Below are positions 27,903 through 38,150 of a stretch of DNA of 64,000 nucleotides, piece after piece. Numbering within the stretch: the stretch's first letter is position 1; every line of letters starts with the position of its first letter. The stretch is from the NCBI GenBank assembly GCA_964368455.1, contig CAYJAZ010000013.1:9360-73359 (forward strand), read 5' to 3'. Source of the stretch: CAYJAZ01 sp964368455 (GTDB lineage Bacteria; Desulfobacterota; Desulfovibrionia; Desulfovibrionales; Desulfovibrionaceae). Both the position numbers and the translations under genes were made by a program. The notes below the pieces were generated by a model. That model ran no database searches and had not been told where the DNA came from. It worked only from the letters and a program-made list of their open reading frames with translations.

Positions 27903-29630
27903 ATGCGTTTTAGTAAATACTATATTCCGACGTTAAAAGAAGCACCATCAGACGCTGAAGTTGTCAGCCACAAATTACTTTTGCGTGCAGGCATGATAAG
28001 AAAGCTCACTTCAGGCATTTATTCTTGGTTGCCATTGGGCCTTCGCACTTTAGAAAAAGCTTCTGCTATTGTTCGCAGAGAAATGAATAATGAAGACGCA
28101 TTAGAAGTATTTTTACCTATGGTTCAGCCAGCAGATCTTTGGGAAGAATCAGGCCGTTGGCAATTTTATGGCAAAGAATTACTTCGCTTCAAAGACAGAC
28201 ACGACAGAGATTTTTGCTTAGGGCCAACACATGAAGAAGTTATCACGGATTTAATCAGACATGAAATCCGTTCTTATAAACAATTGCCTATAAATCTTTA
28301 TCAAATACAAACAAAGTTCAGAGACGAAATTCGTCCTCGTTTTGGTCTTATGCGTGGTAGAGAATTTATCATGAAAGATGCTTATTCTTTTGATAAAGAC
28401 GACGCAAGCGCAGATATTTCCTACACAAAAATGCGTGCCGCTTATAATGCTATTTTCAAGAGTATGGCTTTAAACTATCGTATGGTTGAAGCTGATTCTG
28501 GCTCTATTGGCGGTTCTTTCTCGCATGAATTTATGGTGCTTGCTCAAACAGGCGAAGACACTATTGCTTCTTGTACAAAGCATCCAAGCTGTGAATGGGC
28601 TTCTAATACAGAACGTTCAAAAGTTATTTTTAATGGCGAGCAAACAAGCGAAACTTGCCCTGCATATGAAGAAATCCACACACCAAATATACATACTATA
28701 GAAGAACTTTCTGCATTTATGAAGGCAGAAGAAAAAACTTTAGTAAAAACTCTCATCCTTATTGCTGACGAAAAGCCACTTGCTGTGCTTATTCGTGGCG
28801 ATAGAGAAATGAATATAGTTAAAGTCAAGAATATGCTTGACGCTAATGAAATCCGTATGGCTTTTGCCAATGAAGTTGAAGAATACACAAAGGCAAGTGT
28901 TGGTTTTGCTGGCCCTGTTGGCTTATCAATTCCAATTTATGCCGACAATGAACTTATGACTTCAACTGGCTATGTTGTTGGTGCAAATAAAACTGACGCT
29001 CACTTCAAAAATGTAGATCTCAAAAGAGATTGTACTATTGTAAAATACGCTGATCTTAGACTTATCACTTTAGACGATCCTTGCCCTCTTTGTATGGCTC
29101 CTATTCGTATGGAAAAAGGGATTGAAGTTGGGCATATTTTCAAATTAGGCACAAAATACAGCGAAAAACTTTCAGCAAAATATATTGACGAAAACGGCAA
29201 AGAAAATCTTATGATTATGGGCTGTTATGGTATTGGTGTGAGCCGTGTTGTTGCTGCTTGTATCGAACAAAACCACGACGAAAACGGCATTGTTTTCCCT
29301 CCTCCTTTAGCACCATTTAGCATTGCTTTACTCAATCTTGATATAGAAAATGAAGAAGTAAATGCAAAGGCTGAAGAAATCTATAAAGAACTTACAGCTC
29401 AAGGCATTGACGTTCTTTATGACGAAAGAAAAGAAAGAGCCGGCATTAAATTTAAAGACATTGATTTAATAGGCATACCTGTTCAAATTGTAATTGGTTC
29501 TAAAGGCTTAGCAAAGAATGTTATCGAAGTTAAAAATCGTAAAACAAATGAAAAAACTTCCTTAGAAGCAAATAATTTCATGCCAGCTTTCAATAGCTAT
29601 TACCAAGAAGTTTTGGATATGTGGAAATAG
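27903..29630 (+). CDS. proS: Prolyl-tRNA synthetase (bacterial type)
   Basis: This class II synthetase charges tRNA-Pro. Motifs are GMIRKLTSGIYSWLPLG, LGPTHEEVITDL, FRDEIRPRFGLMRGREFIMKDAYSF and the motif-3 region GCYGIGVSRVVAACIEQ. The INS editing domain that hydrolyses mischarged Ala-tRNA-Pro fills roughly residues 220-395. The anticodon-binding domain follows and contains YDERKERAGIKFKD. At 575 residues it has the usual bacterial length. It is 48 bp after ispG with ribosome-binding site AAAGG, and one base before xseA. Confidence 0.97.
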   Translation: MRFSKYYIPTLKEAPSDAEVVSHKLLLRAGMIRKLTSGIYSWLPLGLRTLEKASAIVRREMNNEDALEVFLPMVQPADLWEESGRWQFYGKELLRFKDRHDRDFCLGPTHEEVITDLIRHEIRSYKQLPINLYQIQTKFRDEIRPRFGLMRGREFIMKDAYSFDKDDASADISYTKMRAAYNAIFKSMALNYRMVEADSGSIGGSFSHEFMVLAQTGEDTIASCTKHPSCEWASNTERSKVIFNGEQTSETCPAYEEIHTPNIHTIEELSAFMKAEEKTLVKTLILIADEKPLAVLIRGDREMNIVKVKNMLDANEIRMAFANEVEEYTKASVGFAGPVGLSIPIYADNELMTSTGYVVGANKTDAHFKNVDLKRDCTIVKYADLRLITLDDPCPLCMAPIRMEKGIEVGHIFKLGTKYSEKLSAKYIDENGKENLMIMGCYGIGVSRVVAACIEQNHDENGIVFPPPLAPFSIALLNLDIENEEVNAKAEEIYKELTAQGIDVLYDERKERAGIKFKDIDLIGIPVQIVIGSKGLAKNVIEVKNRKTNEKTSLEANNFMPAFNSYYQEVLDMWK

Positions 29631-29631
29631 C

Positions 29632-31083
29632 ATGGCAAAAGTTCATTCTGTCACAGAAATTACGCAAGTAATCAAGCGTACCCTTGAATCTTCCTTTCCC
29701 TATATTAGCGTAAAGGGCGAAGTAACGAATTTAACAAGGGCATCTTCTGGGCATATATACTTTTCCATAAAAGATGAAAATGCACTTCTGCCTTGTGTTT
29801 GGTATAGGCATCAGCAAAAAGATGCTCATTTTGATCCAAACACAGGCGAAGTTTATGATGTGCCAAAGCCTTCTTTAGCTAAAAGCATGAAGCAAGGCAT
29901 GGAAATACTTTTTTCAGGCTCTCTCAATGTCTATCCGCCACGTGGTTCTTATCAATTTATCATAGACGCAGCAGAAGAAGCAGGCAAGGGCAATCTACAT
30001 AAAGCTTTTGAAGAATTAAAGAAAAAACTTTCTGCGGAAGGTCTTTTTGACGATATACACAAAAAAGAATTGCCAAAAAATCCTTTGAGAGTTGCTGTTA
30101 TAACTTCGCCACAAGGTGCTGTTATTCATGATTTTTGCCGTATTGCAAGACAATATGGACTTTCTTCAAAATTTCAAATTTACCCAATAGCTGTGCAAGG
30201 TGCAGAATCTGCTCCCTCCATAGTTTCGGCTCTCAAGGCTGTGAATGCAAAAAATTGGGCTCAAGTTATTGTTCTTATTCGTGGTGGAGGCTCGCTTGAA
30301 GATCTTTTTTCTTTTAATGAAGAAAGCGTTGCAAGAGCTATATTCGAATCTCAAATACCTGTAATCACAGGCATTGGACATCAAGTTGATATTACTATTG
30401 CAGACTATGTTGCAGATAAATCTGCGGCAACTCCATCGCATGTTGTTTCACATCTATGGAATGAGAAAAAAGCCTATATACAGCTTGTAGACGAATTAGA
30501 AAATAAACTCAACACACAAATAGAAAATATCTTGCAAAATAAAGAGCAAGAAATAGAAATAACAAAGCTCAATACTGCATTAGAACTTTTGCTTCAACAA
30601 AAAATAAATGCTTTTAATTATGCCGATAGATCCCTCAAACTTCTTTCGCCAAAGCAAAAACTTTACAATCAAGCGGCCTTACTCACAAATGCCAAACAAA
30701 GATTGCTTCTCTTTCCCTTGCAAACAATGGCAAGGCAAAAAGAACAGTTAAAAAATGCCACGCAAAGGTTAGAAGCCTTTGCTCATTTTGTAGAACCTAA
30801 AAAAAGTGAAATAAAGCAAGTGAGCACTAGTCTTTCTTCTTGTATGAACCAAAATATCAATGCTTTACAGCAAGAAGTCAAGAAATGCACAGCCCTTTTA
30901 GAAGCGCATAATCCTTATACGCCACTCAATAAAGGTTATGCCCTCATTCATAGCGTAAACACTTCTACTAATGAAGAAAAATTAGCACTTTCTGCTCATG
31001 ATTTATTAGAAGCAAAGGAAATATACTTAGAATTCAAAGACTCTAAGGCAAGAATCACAAAGCACGATATAGAAATCGTGTAA
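29632..31083 (+). CDS. xseA: Exodeoxyribonuclease VII large subunit
   Basis: This is the catalytic subunit of the single-strand DNA exonuclease VII. The N-terminal OB fold is visible as SVKGEVTNLTRASSGHIYFS. The catalytic core has VAVITSPQGAVIHDF, IRGGGSLEDLFSFN and GIGHQVDITIADYVAD. A long coiled coil (about 285-420) follows and would hold the XseB subunits. The 483 residues are slightly longer than the E. coli enzyme. It begins one base after the proS stop, and its small-subunit gene lies about 950 bp downstream behind a peptidase gene. Confidence 0.96.
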   Translation: MAKVHSVTEITQVIKRTLESSFPYISVKGEVTNLTRASSGHIYFSIKDENALLPCVWYRHQQKDAHFDPNTGEVYDVPKPSLAKSMKQGMEILFSGSLNVYPPRGSYQFIIDAAEEAGKGNLHKAFEELKKKLSAEGLFDDIHKKELPKNPLRVAVITSPQGAVIHDFCRIARQYGLSSKFQIYPIAVQGAESAPSIVSALKAVNAKNWAQVIVLIRGGGSLEDLFSFNEESVARAIFESQIPVITGIGHQVDITIADYVADKSAATPSHVVSHLWNEKKAYIQLVDELENKLNTQIENILQNKEQEIEITKLNTALELLLQQKINAFNYADRSLKLLSPKQKLYNQAALLTNAKQRLLLFPLQTMARQKEQLKNATQRLEAFAHFVEPKKSEIKQVSTSLSSCMNQNINALQQEVKKCTALLEAHNPYTPLNKGYALIHSVNTSTNEEKLALSAHDLLEAKEIYLEFKDSKARITKHDIEIV

Positions 31084-31095
31084 AAGGAACACATA

Positions 31096-31977
31096 ATGTC
31101 TTTTCTCAACAAAAAACTTTCTCTCTTTCTCATAGCACTTAGCTTTGTCTTACAAGCTTCTTTTGCCCTTGCAAAGCCTGTTATCACTATTCCTGACGAA
31201 GTGAAACAAGGCAATGCTGTTATCATTAATTTTTATGACGACGCACCAAATTATGATAAAGTATATATTCATTGGCTTGATATGAAGATACCTATGTATC
31301 TAGAAAAACAAAATAATGCAGTTAAAGGGCAAATCCTTGTAGCTATGCCAACTGACGACACAAAGAAAAGAAAAATTGTTGTGCAATACGGCGATATTTC
31401 TTTTAGCAAATACATTAAGCCTATTATTGTAGATTGGCGTAAAACAACTCTTAGTGTTGAACAAAAATACCTTACTCCACCGCAAGAAGTACAAGATCAA
31501 ATAGCTGCAAATAGAGCAAAAAATGGAAAAGCATACGCAAAACGCAGTATGAAAAACACTTTAGATCTTCCACTCACACGTTCTATAGATTCAAAAATAA
31601 CTTCTGAATTTGGTGTGAAAAGAGTTTATAATGGTTCAACAAAATCTGTACACAGAGGCACAGACTATAGAGCGGCTGTAGGTGCAAAATTACACGCAAT
31701 TGCAGCTGGCACTGTTTTAGTTGCTGAACATCAATACTATTCAGGAAAGATGGTTATCATTGATCACGGACAGGGTATTGTGAGCATGTATGGGCATATG
31801 TCTGATCTTCATGTAAAGGAAGGCCAAGAACTAAAGGCAGGACAATTCATAGGCTATGCTGGTGCAACAGGCAGAGTAAGCGGCCCTCATCTACATCTTA
31901 GTCTTATATTACAAGGCTATAGCATAGATGTTGAATCTTTATTAGCACCATCAAAAATGAAGAATAATAAAAAATAA
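31096..31977 (+). CDS. Secreted M23-family peptidase
   Basis: This 293-residue protein has a cleavable signal peptide ending near FALAKP, an N-terminal beta domain of about 110 residues and a C-terminal LytM domain. Zinc ligands lie in VHRGTDYRA and HLHLSL, and the typical IAAGTVLVAEHQYY, IDHGQGIVSMYGHMS and GATGRVSGPHLH blocks are present, so it is probably an active endopeptidase. It sits between xseA and xseB, 12 bp from the former. It is independent of the membrane-anchored M23 gene at 22.6 kb. Confidence 0.9.
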   Translation: MSFLNKKLSLFLIALSFVLQASFALAKPVITIPDEVKQGNAVIINFYDDAPNYDKVYIHWLDMKIPMYLEKQNNAVKGQILVAMPTDDTKKRKIVVQYGDISFSKYIKPIIVDWRKTTLSVEQKYLTPPQEVQDQIAANRAKNGKAYAKRSMKNTLDLPLTRSIDSKITSEFGVKRVYNGSTKSVHRGTDYRAAVGAKLHAIAAGTVLVAEHQYYSGKMVIIDHGQGIVSMYGHMSDLHVKEGQELKAGQFIGYAGATGRVSGPHLHLSLILQGYSIDVESLLAPSKMKNNKK

Positions 31978-32028
31978 AAATTAATCCTTAACTTTATCGA
32001 GTCTATAAAGCTCAAGCAAGGAAAGTAT

Positions 32029-32289
32029 ATGACTATTGAAAAAAAGACACGCACAAGCACAAAAAAAGAAGATAGCCTCCCTTTTGAAGAAAGATTAGAA
32101 CGTTTACAAGAAATTATTGCATTATTAGAAAAAGGCAATATTCCGCTTCAAGACAGTCTTAATCTCTATAAAGAAGGTTTGACACATTCTAAAAAATGTC
32201 AACAACTTATAGACTCAGCAGAGCATGAAATAAAATTATTGCAAAACAATGACGACAATGATGGAATAGATTTTAAAATTAAAGAATAA
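32029..32289 (+). CDS. xseB: Exodeoxyribonuclease VII small subunit
   Basis: This 86-residue helical protein has the family signature FEERLERLQEIIALLEKGNIPLQD (shown here as one block around residues 18-41) and LYKEGLTHSKKCQQLI. It wraps around the XseA coiled coil to form exonuclease VII. The gene lies 22 bp before ispA, the xseB-ispA-dxs order common in bacteria. Ribosome-binding site AAGGAAAG precedes the ATG. Confidence 0.95.
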   Translation: MTIEKKTRTSTKKEDSLPFEERLERLQEIIALLEKGNIPLQDSLNLYKEGLTHSKKCQQLIDSAEHEIKLLQNNDDNDGIDFKIKE

Positions 32290-32311
32290 TATATTTCAAA
32301 AGGATAGAGCC

Positions 32312-33283
32312 ATGCAAGACAATGCAGAATTTATTTCAAAATTACAAGCTGAATTGAGTGCTGAAATAGAGGCTGAACTTTTATCAATTTATAAAGTTCA
32401 AGACTCACTTATGGATAAAACAAAATTCAAAGAAGCCCTCAATTACACTCTTTTAGCAGGCGGTAAAAGAATACGTCCATTGCTTGTACTCTTGTTTGGT
32501 GAACTTGCCGCTTTGGAAAGTGGGCAAAATTTCTCAAAAGAAAAACTCATGCCAGCGGCTTTAAGTCTTGAAATGATTCACACTTATTCCCTTATACACG
32601 ACGATTTACCAGCTATGGACGATGACGATTTAAGGCGTGGTCGCCCTACTTGTCATAAGGCATACGATGAAGCAACAGCAATATTAGTAGGCGACGCTCT
32701 GCTTACAGATGCCTTTGCTCTCTTAGCTTCGGTTGATTTTGAAGCAAAAAATATTGTTAAAGCAATACAAGCTCTTTCCACAAGAGCAGGTTCAAAAGGT
32801 ATGATTGCTGGGCAAGTTCTTGATTTAGCAATGGAAAACTCCCAAGAACATGCTTTAGAATGCTCTTCTATTGACAAGAAAAGTATTGATGCACTTACAG
32901 AAATGAATGCAAGAAAAACAGGCGATCTACTTATTGCTTCTTGTATTTTACCAGCATTACTTTATGGCACAAGTAAGAAATTTTTAGATGAATGTATTGA
33001 ATTTGCAAGGCATTTTGGACTTGCTTTTCAAATTACTGATGATATGCTTGATATAGTTGGCGAAACGCAAACTATGGGAAAACCACAAGGTTCAGATATT
33101 GAAAAAGATAAAACGACTTGGGTGAGTTTGCTTGGTTTTGACGAAGCTAAGCAAAAGGCTATAGAACATATCGATTCAGCTCAAGCAATTCTTTTATCTT
33201 GGAAAAACTTTACACATGATAAGGATAGAGCTCATTTAGTTCTAGAAAAAATCCTCAACTCTCTAAGCACAAGAACACATTAA
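32312..33283 (+). CDS. ispA: Farnesyl/geranyl diphosphate synthase (polyprenyl synthetase)
   Basis: This trans-prenyltransferase makes C10-C15(-C20) diphosphates. Both Asp-rich motifs are intact, LIHDDLPAMDDDDLRRGRP and FQITDDMLDIVG, and GGKRIRPLL and QVLDLAME are also present. The small residues upstream of the first motif do not settle farnesyl versus geranylgeranyl chain length. At 323 residues it is a little longer than E. coli IspA. The position between xseB and dxs is the conserved one, and five bases separate it from dxs. Confidence 0.94.
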   Translation: MQDNAEFISKLQAELSAEIEAELLSIYKVQDSLMDKTKFKEALNYTLLAGGKRIRPLLVLLFGELAALESGQNFSKEKLMPAALSLEMIHTYSLIHDDLPAMDDDDLRRGRPTCHKAYDEATAILVGDALLTDAFALLASVDFEAKNIVKAIQALSTRAGSKGMIAGQVLDLAMENSQEHALECSSIDKKSIDALTEMNARKTGDLLIASCILPALLYGTSKKFLDECIEFARHFGLAFQITDDMLDIVGETQTMGKPQGSDIEKDKTTWVSLLGFDEAKQKAIEHIDSAQAILLSWKNFTHDKDRAHLVLEKILNSLSTRTH

Positions 33284-33288
33284 ATTTT

Positions 33289-35217
33289 ATGGAAAAAATT
33301 TTAGATAATTGCACTTTTCCCGACGGCATAAAAAGTCTTTCTATTAAAGACAAAGAAAAGCTTGCAAGCGAAGTAAGGGAATTAATTATAGAAACTGTTG
33401 CAGAAAATGGTGGGCATCTAGCACCATCTTTAGGCACAGTTGAGCTCACTCTTGCTCTACTTTCAGTTTTTAATCCATTAAATGATGAAGTTATTTGGGA
33501 CGTGGGGCATCAAGCTTATGCTTGGAAAATCCTCACAGACAGAAAAGATACTTTCCATACCTTACGTCAATACCAAGGAATTTCAGGCTTTCCAAAACCA
33601 AGTGAAAGCCCTTATGATCATTTTATAGCCGGACATGCTTCTGTTTCTATTTCTGCTGCACTAGGCAAGAAATACGCTAAAGATTTATCTAATGACAATT
33701 CGCATGTCATTGCTGTTATTGGCGATGGTGCTCTTACTGGCGGCATGGCTTATGAAGCTCTCAACCATGCTGGTTTTTTGGGTAAGAACCTCATTGTTAT
33801 CCTAAACGATAATAATATGTCTATAGCACCAAATGTTGGTGCCCTTTCTCGTTTTATTTCTTCTAATTTATCAAATACTTGGGTTTTAGATATTAAGAAA
33901 TGCATACGTGATACTTTTTATTCTGTGCCAAAAATTGGCAGAAAGGTTCTCACTTTTCTTAAAAAAGGCGAACAATCCTTTAAATCATTTTTTACACCTG
34001 GTTCTTTATTTGAAGCCTTTGATTTCAACTATATAGGCCCAGTTGACGGACATGATATAGAGCAGCTCATAAAGCATTTAGAAAAAGCAATCTATGCACA
34101 AAAGCTCAATCAGCCTATCTTACTTCACGTAAAAACAACAAAGGGTAAGGGTTATAAACCAGCAGAATTACAGCCTTCATTCTTTCATGCCATTGCTTCT
34201 TTTGATCCTGAAACAGGCCTTGTTCCGCCTTTAAAAGAAAGAGAAAAGTTCACAACTGCAACTGCTTGCTTCACTCAAGCCCTTTCTCATTTAGCAAAAG
34301 AAAATGATAAAATCCTTGCTGTCACCGCTGCAATGCTTGAAGGTACTGGATTATATGAATTTAAAGAAAATTATCCTGATCGCTGTATAGACGTTGGTAT
34401 TTGCGAACAACACGCTGTCACCTTTGCCGCAGGCTTGGCAAGTGAAGGTTTTATTCCAATAGTTGCTATTTATTCTACTTTTTTACAAAGAGCTTACGAT
34501 CAAGTTATACATGATGTTTGCTTACAAAATCTGCATGTTGTTTTCTGTGTGGACAGGGCTGGAATTGTTGGAGAAGATGGTGCAACTCATAATGGTGCTT
34601 TTGATCTTTCCTTTATGCGTACCGTCCCAAATATGAAGATCTTACTGCCGTCAAAGCCAGACGATTTTCTTGATTGTCTTGCAACTGCTATTGCAATAGA
34701 TGGCCCTATTGCCTTACGCTATCCTCGTGGCAAATACAGAATGCAATTCCAAGTTCCTTCTTCTTATACTCTCATTCCTGTGGGAGAGGGCGAATTTCTT
34801 TATCCTGACGAAGCAATGATTTATAAAGAAAATAACAATCTTGAAGAAGAAGATATTTGTATTGTTGCCGTTGGATCATGTGTGAGTCTTTCTTTAGTCG
34901 CTTCTTCTCTGTATTTTGAACAAGAAAAAAAGCTTGTCTCTGTATTTAATGCAAGATGGGTAAAACCTCTTCCAACAAAACAATTAGACGAAATTGCTAA
35001 GAAATATAAGAAAATTATTATTGTTGAAGAAAATACTCTTATAGGTGGCTTTAGTTCTGCGATTTTAGAATACTATATAGACACAAATCAAGCTAAAGAT
35101 ATTATTATCGAAAGATTAGGTTTGCCAGATTTCTTTATTGAACATGGTTCTACCGAAATAATTAAAGAAAAATACGGCCTAAGCTCGCAGAAAATACTTG
35201 AACTTCTCAAGAAATAA
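33289..35217 (+). CDS. dxs: 1-deoxy-D-xylulose-5-phosphate synthase
   Basis: This thiamine-diphosphate enzyme catalyses the first step of the MEP pathway, condensing pyruvate with glyceraldehyde 3-phosphate. The cofactor motif GDGALTGGMAYEALNHAG and LNDNNMSIAPNVG lie in the N-terminal third, GPVDGHD follows, and the transketolase pyrimidine domain has DVGICEQHAVTFAAGLA and DRAGIVGEDG. At 642 residues it is full length. Because Dxs needs thiamine diphosphate, its flux depends on the riboswitch-controlled thiC elsewhere in the window. Confidence 0.97.
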   Translation: MEKILDNCTFPDGIKSLSIKDKEKLASEVRELIIETVAENGGHLAPSLGTVELTLALLSVFNPLNDEVIWDVGHQAYAWKILTDRKDTFHTLRQYQGISGFPKPSESPYDHFIAGHASVSISAALGKKYAKDLSNDNSHVIAVIGDGALTGGMAYEALNHAGFLGKNLIVILNDNNMSIAPNVGALSRFISSNLSNTWVLDIKKCIRDTFYSVPKIGRKVLTFLKKGEQSFKSFFTPGSLFEAFDFNYIGPVDGHDIEQLIKHLEKAIYAQKLNQPILLHVKTTKGKGYKPAELQPSFFHAIASFDPETGLVPPLKEREKFTTATACFTQALSHLAKENDKILAVTAAMLEGTGLYEFKENYPDRCIDVGICEQHAVTFAAGLASEGFIPIVAIYSTFLQRAYDQVIHDVCLQNLHVVFCVDRAGIVGEDGATHNGAFDLSFMRTVPNMKILLPSKPDDFLDCLATAIAIDGPIALRYPRGKYRMQFQVPSSYTLIPVGEGEFLYPDEAMIYKENNNLEEEDICIVAVGSCVSLSLVASSLYFEQEKKLVSVFNARWVKPLPTKQLDEIAKKYKKIIIVEENTLIGGFSSAILEYYIDTNQAKDIIIERLGLPDFFIEHGSTEIIKEKYGLSSQKILELLKK

Positions 35218-35252
35218 ATAAAATTAGCTCTCTTTAGAAGAAAGGTAATGCT

Positions 35253-36308
35253 ATGAAGATTAAAAAAACTTTTCCTTCTTTTCTGCTTCTTTTTCTTTGT
35301 CTCTTCTCACTTAATGCCTGTAGCAATACAATGCAATTAAAGTCTATTGAAGCTCAGCTCAATTCTTTAGAAAATACAAATTACAAAACACAAGCAAATA
35401 AAATTCTTTTCAATGTGCAAAATGAGGCCTATAAGCCAAGTTGGGGATTTAATATGCAAGAAATACAGTATGAAAATGTTCGTATGGAACTTTTACAAAG
35501 AAATTTTAAAGCAGATTATCTTATCATTCAAATACATGGAGGTGGTTTCCAATCTCCAATCACAGATATTTATAGAAAAAATGCGGAAAATTTTATCAAG
35601 CGTTTGCCTGTTGATGTTCTCACACCAGACTATAGAACAAGCCCACAATACCAATATCCAGCAGCTCTTGACGATGTTTTCATGGCATGGCAATGGGCTA
35701 TAGAAAATGGCTATAAAGCGAAGAATATTGTTTTTTCTGGAGATAGTGCTGGTGGAAATCTCGCTCTAGCTCTTGCTTTAAGATTGAAGTCAAAACAATT
35801 GCCCCTACCCTCTGCACTTGTGTTAATGTCTCCCTTTGTAGATTTGACTCTTTCTTTTGATTCACACAAAAGAAATTTAGAGCAAGATTTATTTTTCAAC
35901 TATAAAAGAGGCACAAATCCATTCTATACTATACTCACTTCTGAAAATATTTCTCAAGCAAATTATATTCTAGACTATGCTGGCAAAGAAAATTTAGACA
36001 ATCCATTTATTTCGCCTTATTTTGCTGATTTATCAGGCCTCCCTCCTATGCTTATACAAGTAGGCACAAGAGAGGTTTTAGAAGACGATTCCATCATGCT
36101 CTATCAAAAAGCAATACAATCTGGAATAGATGCTCGCTTGACAAAATACGAAGATATGTACCACGTCTTTCAACTGTCTCAACTTCCAAAAGAAAGCAAG
36201 AAAGCATGGCAAGAAATTCATCTCTTTATCAAAGATATCCTAGAAATTAAAGACGAAAGTTTTGAAATAGGCCCTGCCTATCCTTGGAAAGACAAAGCAG
36301 TTTTTTAA
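35253..36308 (+). CDS. Alpha/beta-hydrolase lipoprotein (HSL/esterase-like)
   Basis: This 351-residue protein starts with a lipoprotein signal with lipobox LNAC. The hydrolase domain has the oxyanion-hole motif HGGGF, the nucleophile elbow GDSAGGNLALAL and, near the C-terminus, the catalytic Asp/His region VGTREVLEDD and YEDMYHVFQL. This is the hormone-sensitive-lipase/carboxylesterase family. It is the last gene of the isoprenoid run, 35 bp after dxs, and a terminator follows. The substrate is unknown. A periplasmic esterase or lipid deacylase fits the anchor. Confidence 0.88.
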   Translation: MKIKKTFPSFLLLFLCLFSLNACSNTMQLKSIEAQLNSLENTNYKTQANKILFNVQNEAYKPSWGFNMQEIQYENVRMELLQRNFKADYLIIQIHGGGFQSPITDIYRKNAENFIKRLPVDVLTPDYRTSPQYQYPAALDDVFMAWQWAIENGYKAKNIVFSGDSAGGNLALALALRLKSKQLPLPSALVLMSPFVDLTLSFDSHKRNLEQDLFFNYKRGTNPFYTILTSENISQANYILDYAGKENLDNPFISPYFADLSGLPPMLIQVGTREVLEDDSIMLYQKAIQSGIDARLTKYEDMYHVFQLSQLPKESKKAWQEIHLFIKDILEIKDESFEIGPAYPWKDKAVF

Positions 36309-36315
36309 TAGAAAA

Positions 36316-36350
36316 AAAGACAGATTAAACATAAATTTACATCTGTCTTT
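36316..36350. terminator. Convergent terminator
   Basis: AAAGACAGAT pairs perfectly with ATCTGTCTTT around a 15-base loop. A T7 run follows on the minus strand and a weaker T-rich stretch on the plus strand, so it serves both the hydrolase gene and the PaaK-like gene. Confidence 0.75.
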
Positions 36351-36371
36351 ATTCTTTATAAAAATTCTAAA

Positions 36372-38120
36372 TTACTCTTCTTTGAAAAGCTTGCCAGAAA
36401 ATTCAACTATATTTTTCTTTGCTGCTGTAAAACTATTGAGCTTAGAAACAGAAAGAGCAAAGGCCTTGTCTAATTCTTGTATGTTCTCGAAATCTTCGCC
36501 ATTTCTCAATTGTTTCTCTGCATTTCTTTTAAAAATAGATTCAAATTCATCTCTGTCACATATATAAAAAGCTTCTATATTTTCACTTATATCTTCTCTA
36601 TTTTTTGCATTTGCTGCTTTTACATTTTCAATAGCAGTGAGTTCAAAATGTCTTGCAAAAGACTTTTTGAGTGCTGGCAATAATATATTTTTTTCAAGTA
36701 TATTGCTTAGATGAACACCAATTAAAAGGCATTTTTTCTGTTTTTCTTCGTCTTTAAAAACACCAATTTCAAAATCAAGAATAGCAGGCTGTTTGATGTC
36801 AACACTTTCGTCATTTTCAATATCTTTTTTAAATGTTCTATAAAAGAAATCTTGAAAAGAAGAGAGATGTATAAATTTTTCTTCATTCAAGCTAATACCT
36901 TGATAGAAAAAGCCTAAAACTTCAACCCTTTGCATTGCTGATCCGCATTGACATTCTTGTGGAATAATTCGTCCTCTATCGCCAGTTCTGTAGCGAATAA
37001 GCGGTATTGCATTTCTTGTAAGTGTAGTGACAACAATCTCGCCCACAACACCGTCTTCAACTTTTTGTAAGTTTTCGTCCACCACTTCAATTGAAATATC
37101 AAGCATACGCAAATGCATAGCTTCGTGGTATAAGCATTCAACAGCGCCACCAAAGCCAACTTCAGTCATGCCATAATGTAAAAAAACTTCACAATCAAGA
37201 TTATGCGCAAGCTCTTCACGCATATAGACAGAAGCCGTATCTCCATTTAAAATAACAGCCCTTATTTCATGCTGAATATTTTTATTTTTCATGTAAACTG
37301 AAAGAGCATGCAAGTTCCAAGGCACACCAAAAAGTATATTTGCCCTATATTCTAAGACATCATTTGCAACCTGATGATAGTCAGAAGAAAATGTGATCAC
37401 CTTACATTCAAGCCCAAGCCTCTGCATGGTTGCACAAAAAAGCACTCCAGCTGTCTTTGCTTTTCCTGGCGACATCATGAGTAAAATTCGTGCATCTTTT
37501 TGCTTAACAATGTCTTGCATGCCAAAAAATATAAAGTTAAGCATGCTGCTTAGATCTATTGCAGAATAATAAATTCTTTTCTTTCTGCTTTCCTTTTGCT
37601 TTTCTTTTAATGCTTCATCGTCCTTTATATGAAATACTTTTCCGCTTGCATCTAAAGAACTTACACCTAATATTTCTCTGCTATTTATTGCAAGAAAAGC
37701 CTCAGAATCTCTTTCCAAGTCGGCAGAAGTTATAAATGGGATTTTTTCAATTAAATCATCATATAAGGCATTTAATTCTTCTAATGTATGCTCTTTAAAT
37801 ATTTTCTTTGTTTCAAAAGCATGTATAAGCTCAACAATATTTATATTGGCTTTTATTTCAATATCTTTATAAAATTCAGTCTTTTCTTTCGTGAAATACA
37901 GATTATACAAAAGAGCTTCGTATTTCCACAAAGCAAGATAATAGACTAAATCTTCTTTTGAAAGAATTTCAACTTTATAAAAAAGTGATAAAAATTCCCT
38001 TGCGTAATAATCAAGCGAAGAAATATTTTCTTTTTTCTTTTTTTCTAAATAAAAAGAAAAATCTTTATATTCTATATCTTTATAGGTATTTAGCAGCAAA
38101 GAATAAAAATCTTTTGGCAT
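36372..38120 (-). CDS. PaaK-like AMP-forming CoA ligase, divergent
   Basis: This 582-residue adenylate-forming enzyme resembles phenylacetate-CoA ligase in its core: FGVPWNLHALS, AVILNGDTASVYMREEL, LHYGMTEVGFGG (the A5 YGxTE motif) and RYRTGDRGRI (A7/A8). The family P-loop, normally SSGTTGKP, reads SSLDASGKVF here, which is unusual. It is about 150 residues longer than PaaK and has a helical N-terminal extension. I connect it tentatively, from memory, with a Desulfovibrio family of CoA ligases (DVU_1553-like) found beside molybdopterin-related genes. The gene upstream on the same strand is a molybdopterin-binding protein, which agrees. The substrate is unknown. Confidence 0.7.
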   Translation of the reverse strand: MPKDFYSLLLNTYKDIEYKDFSFYLEKKKKENISSLDYYAREFLSLFYKVEILSKEDLVYYLALWKYEALLYNLYFTKEKTEFYKDIEIKANINIVELIHAFETKKIFKEHTLEELNALYDDLIEKIPFITSADLERDSEAFLAINSREILGVSSLDASGKVFHIKDDEALKEKQKESRKKRIYYSAIDLSSMLNFIFFGMQDIVKQKDARILLMMSPGKAKTAGVLFCATMQRLGLECKVITFSSDYHQVANDVLEYRANILFGVPWNLHALSVYMKNKNIQHEIRAVILNGDTASVYMREELAHNLDCEVFLHYGMTEVGFGGAVECLYHEAMHLRMLDISIEVVDENLQKVEDGVVGEIVVTTLTRNAIPLIRYRTGDRGRIIPQECQCGSAMQRVEVLGFFYQGISLNEEKFIHLSSFQDFFYRTFKKDIENDESVDIKQPAILDFEIGVFKDEEKQKKCLLIGVHLSNILEKNILLPALKKSFARHFELTAIENVKAANAKNREDISENIEAFYICDRDEFESIFKRNAEKQLRNGEDFENIQELDKAFALSVSKLNSFTAAKKNIVEFSGKLFKEE

Positions 38121-38150
38121 ACTTTTCTCTCTTTATTATATTAAATAGGA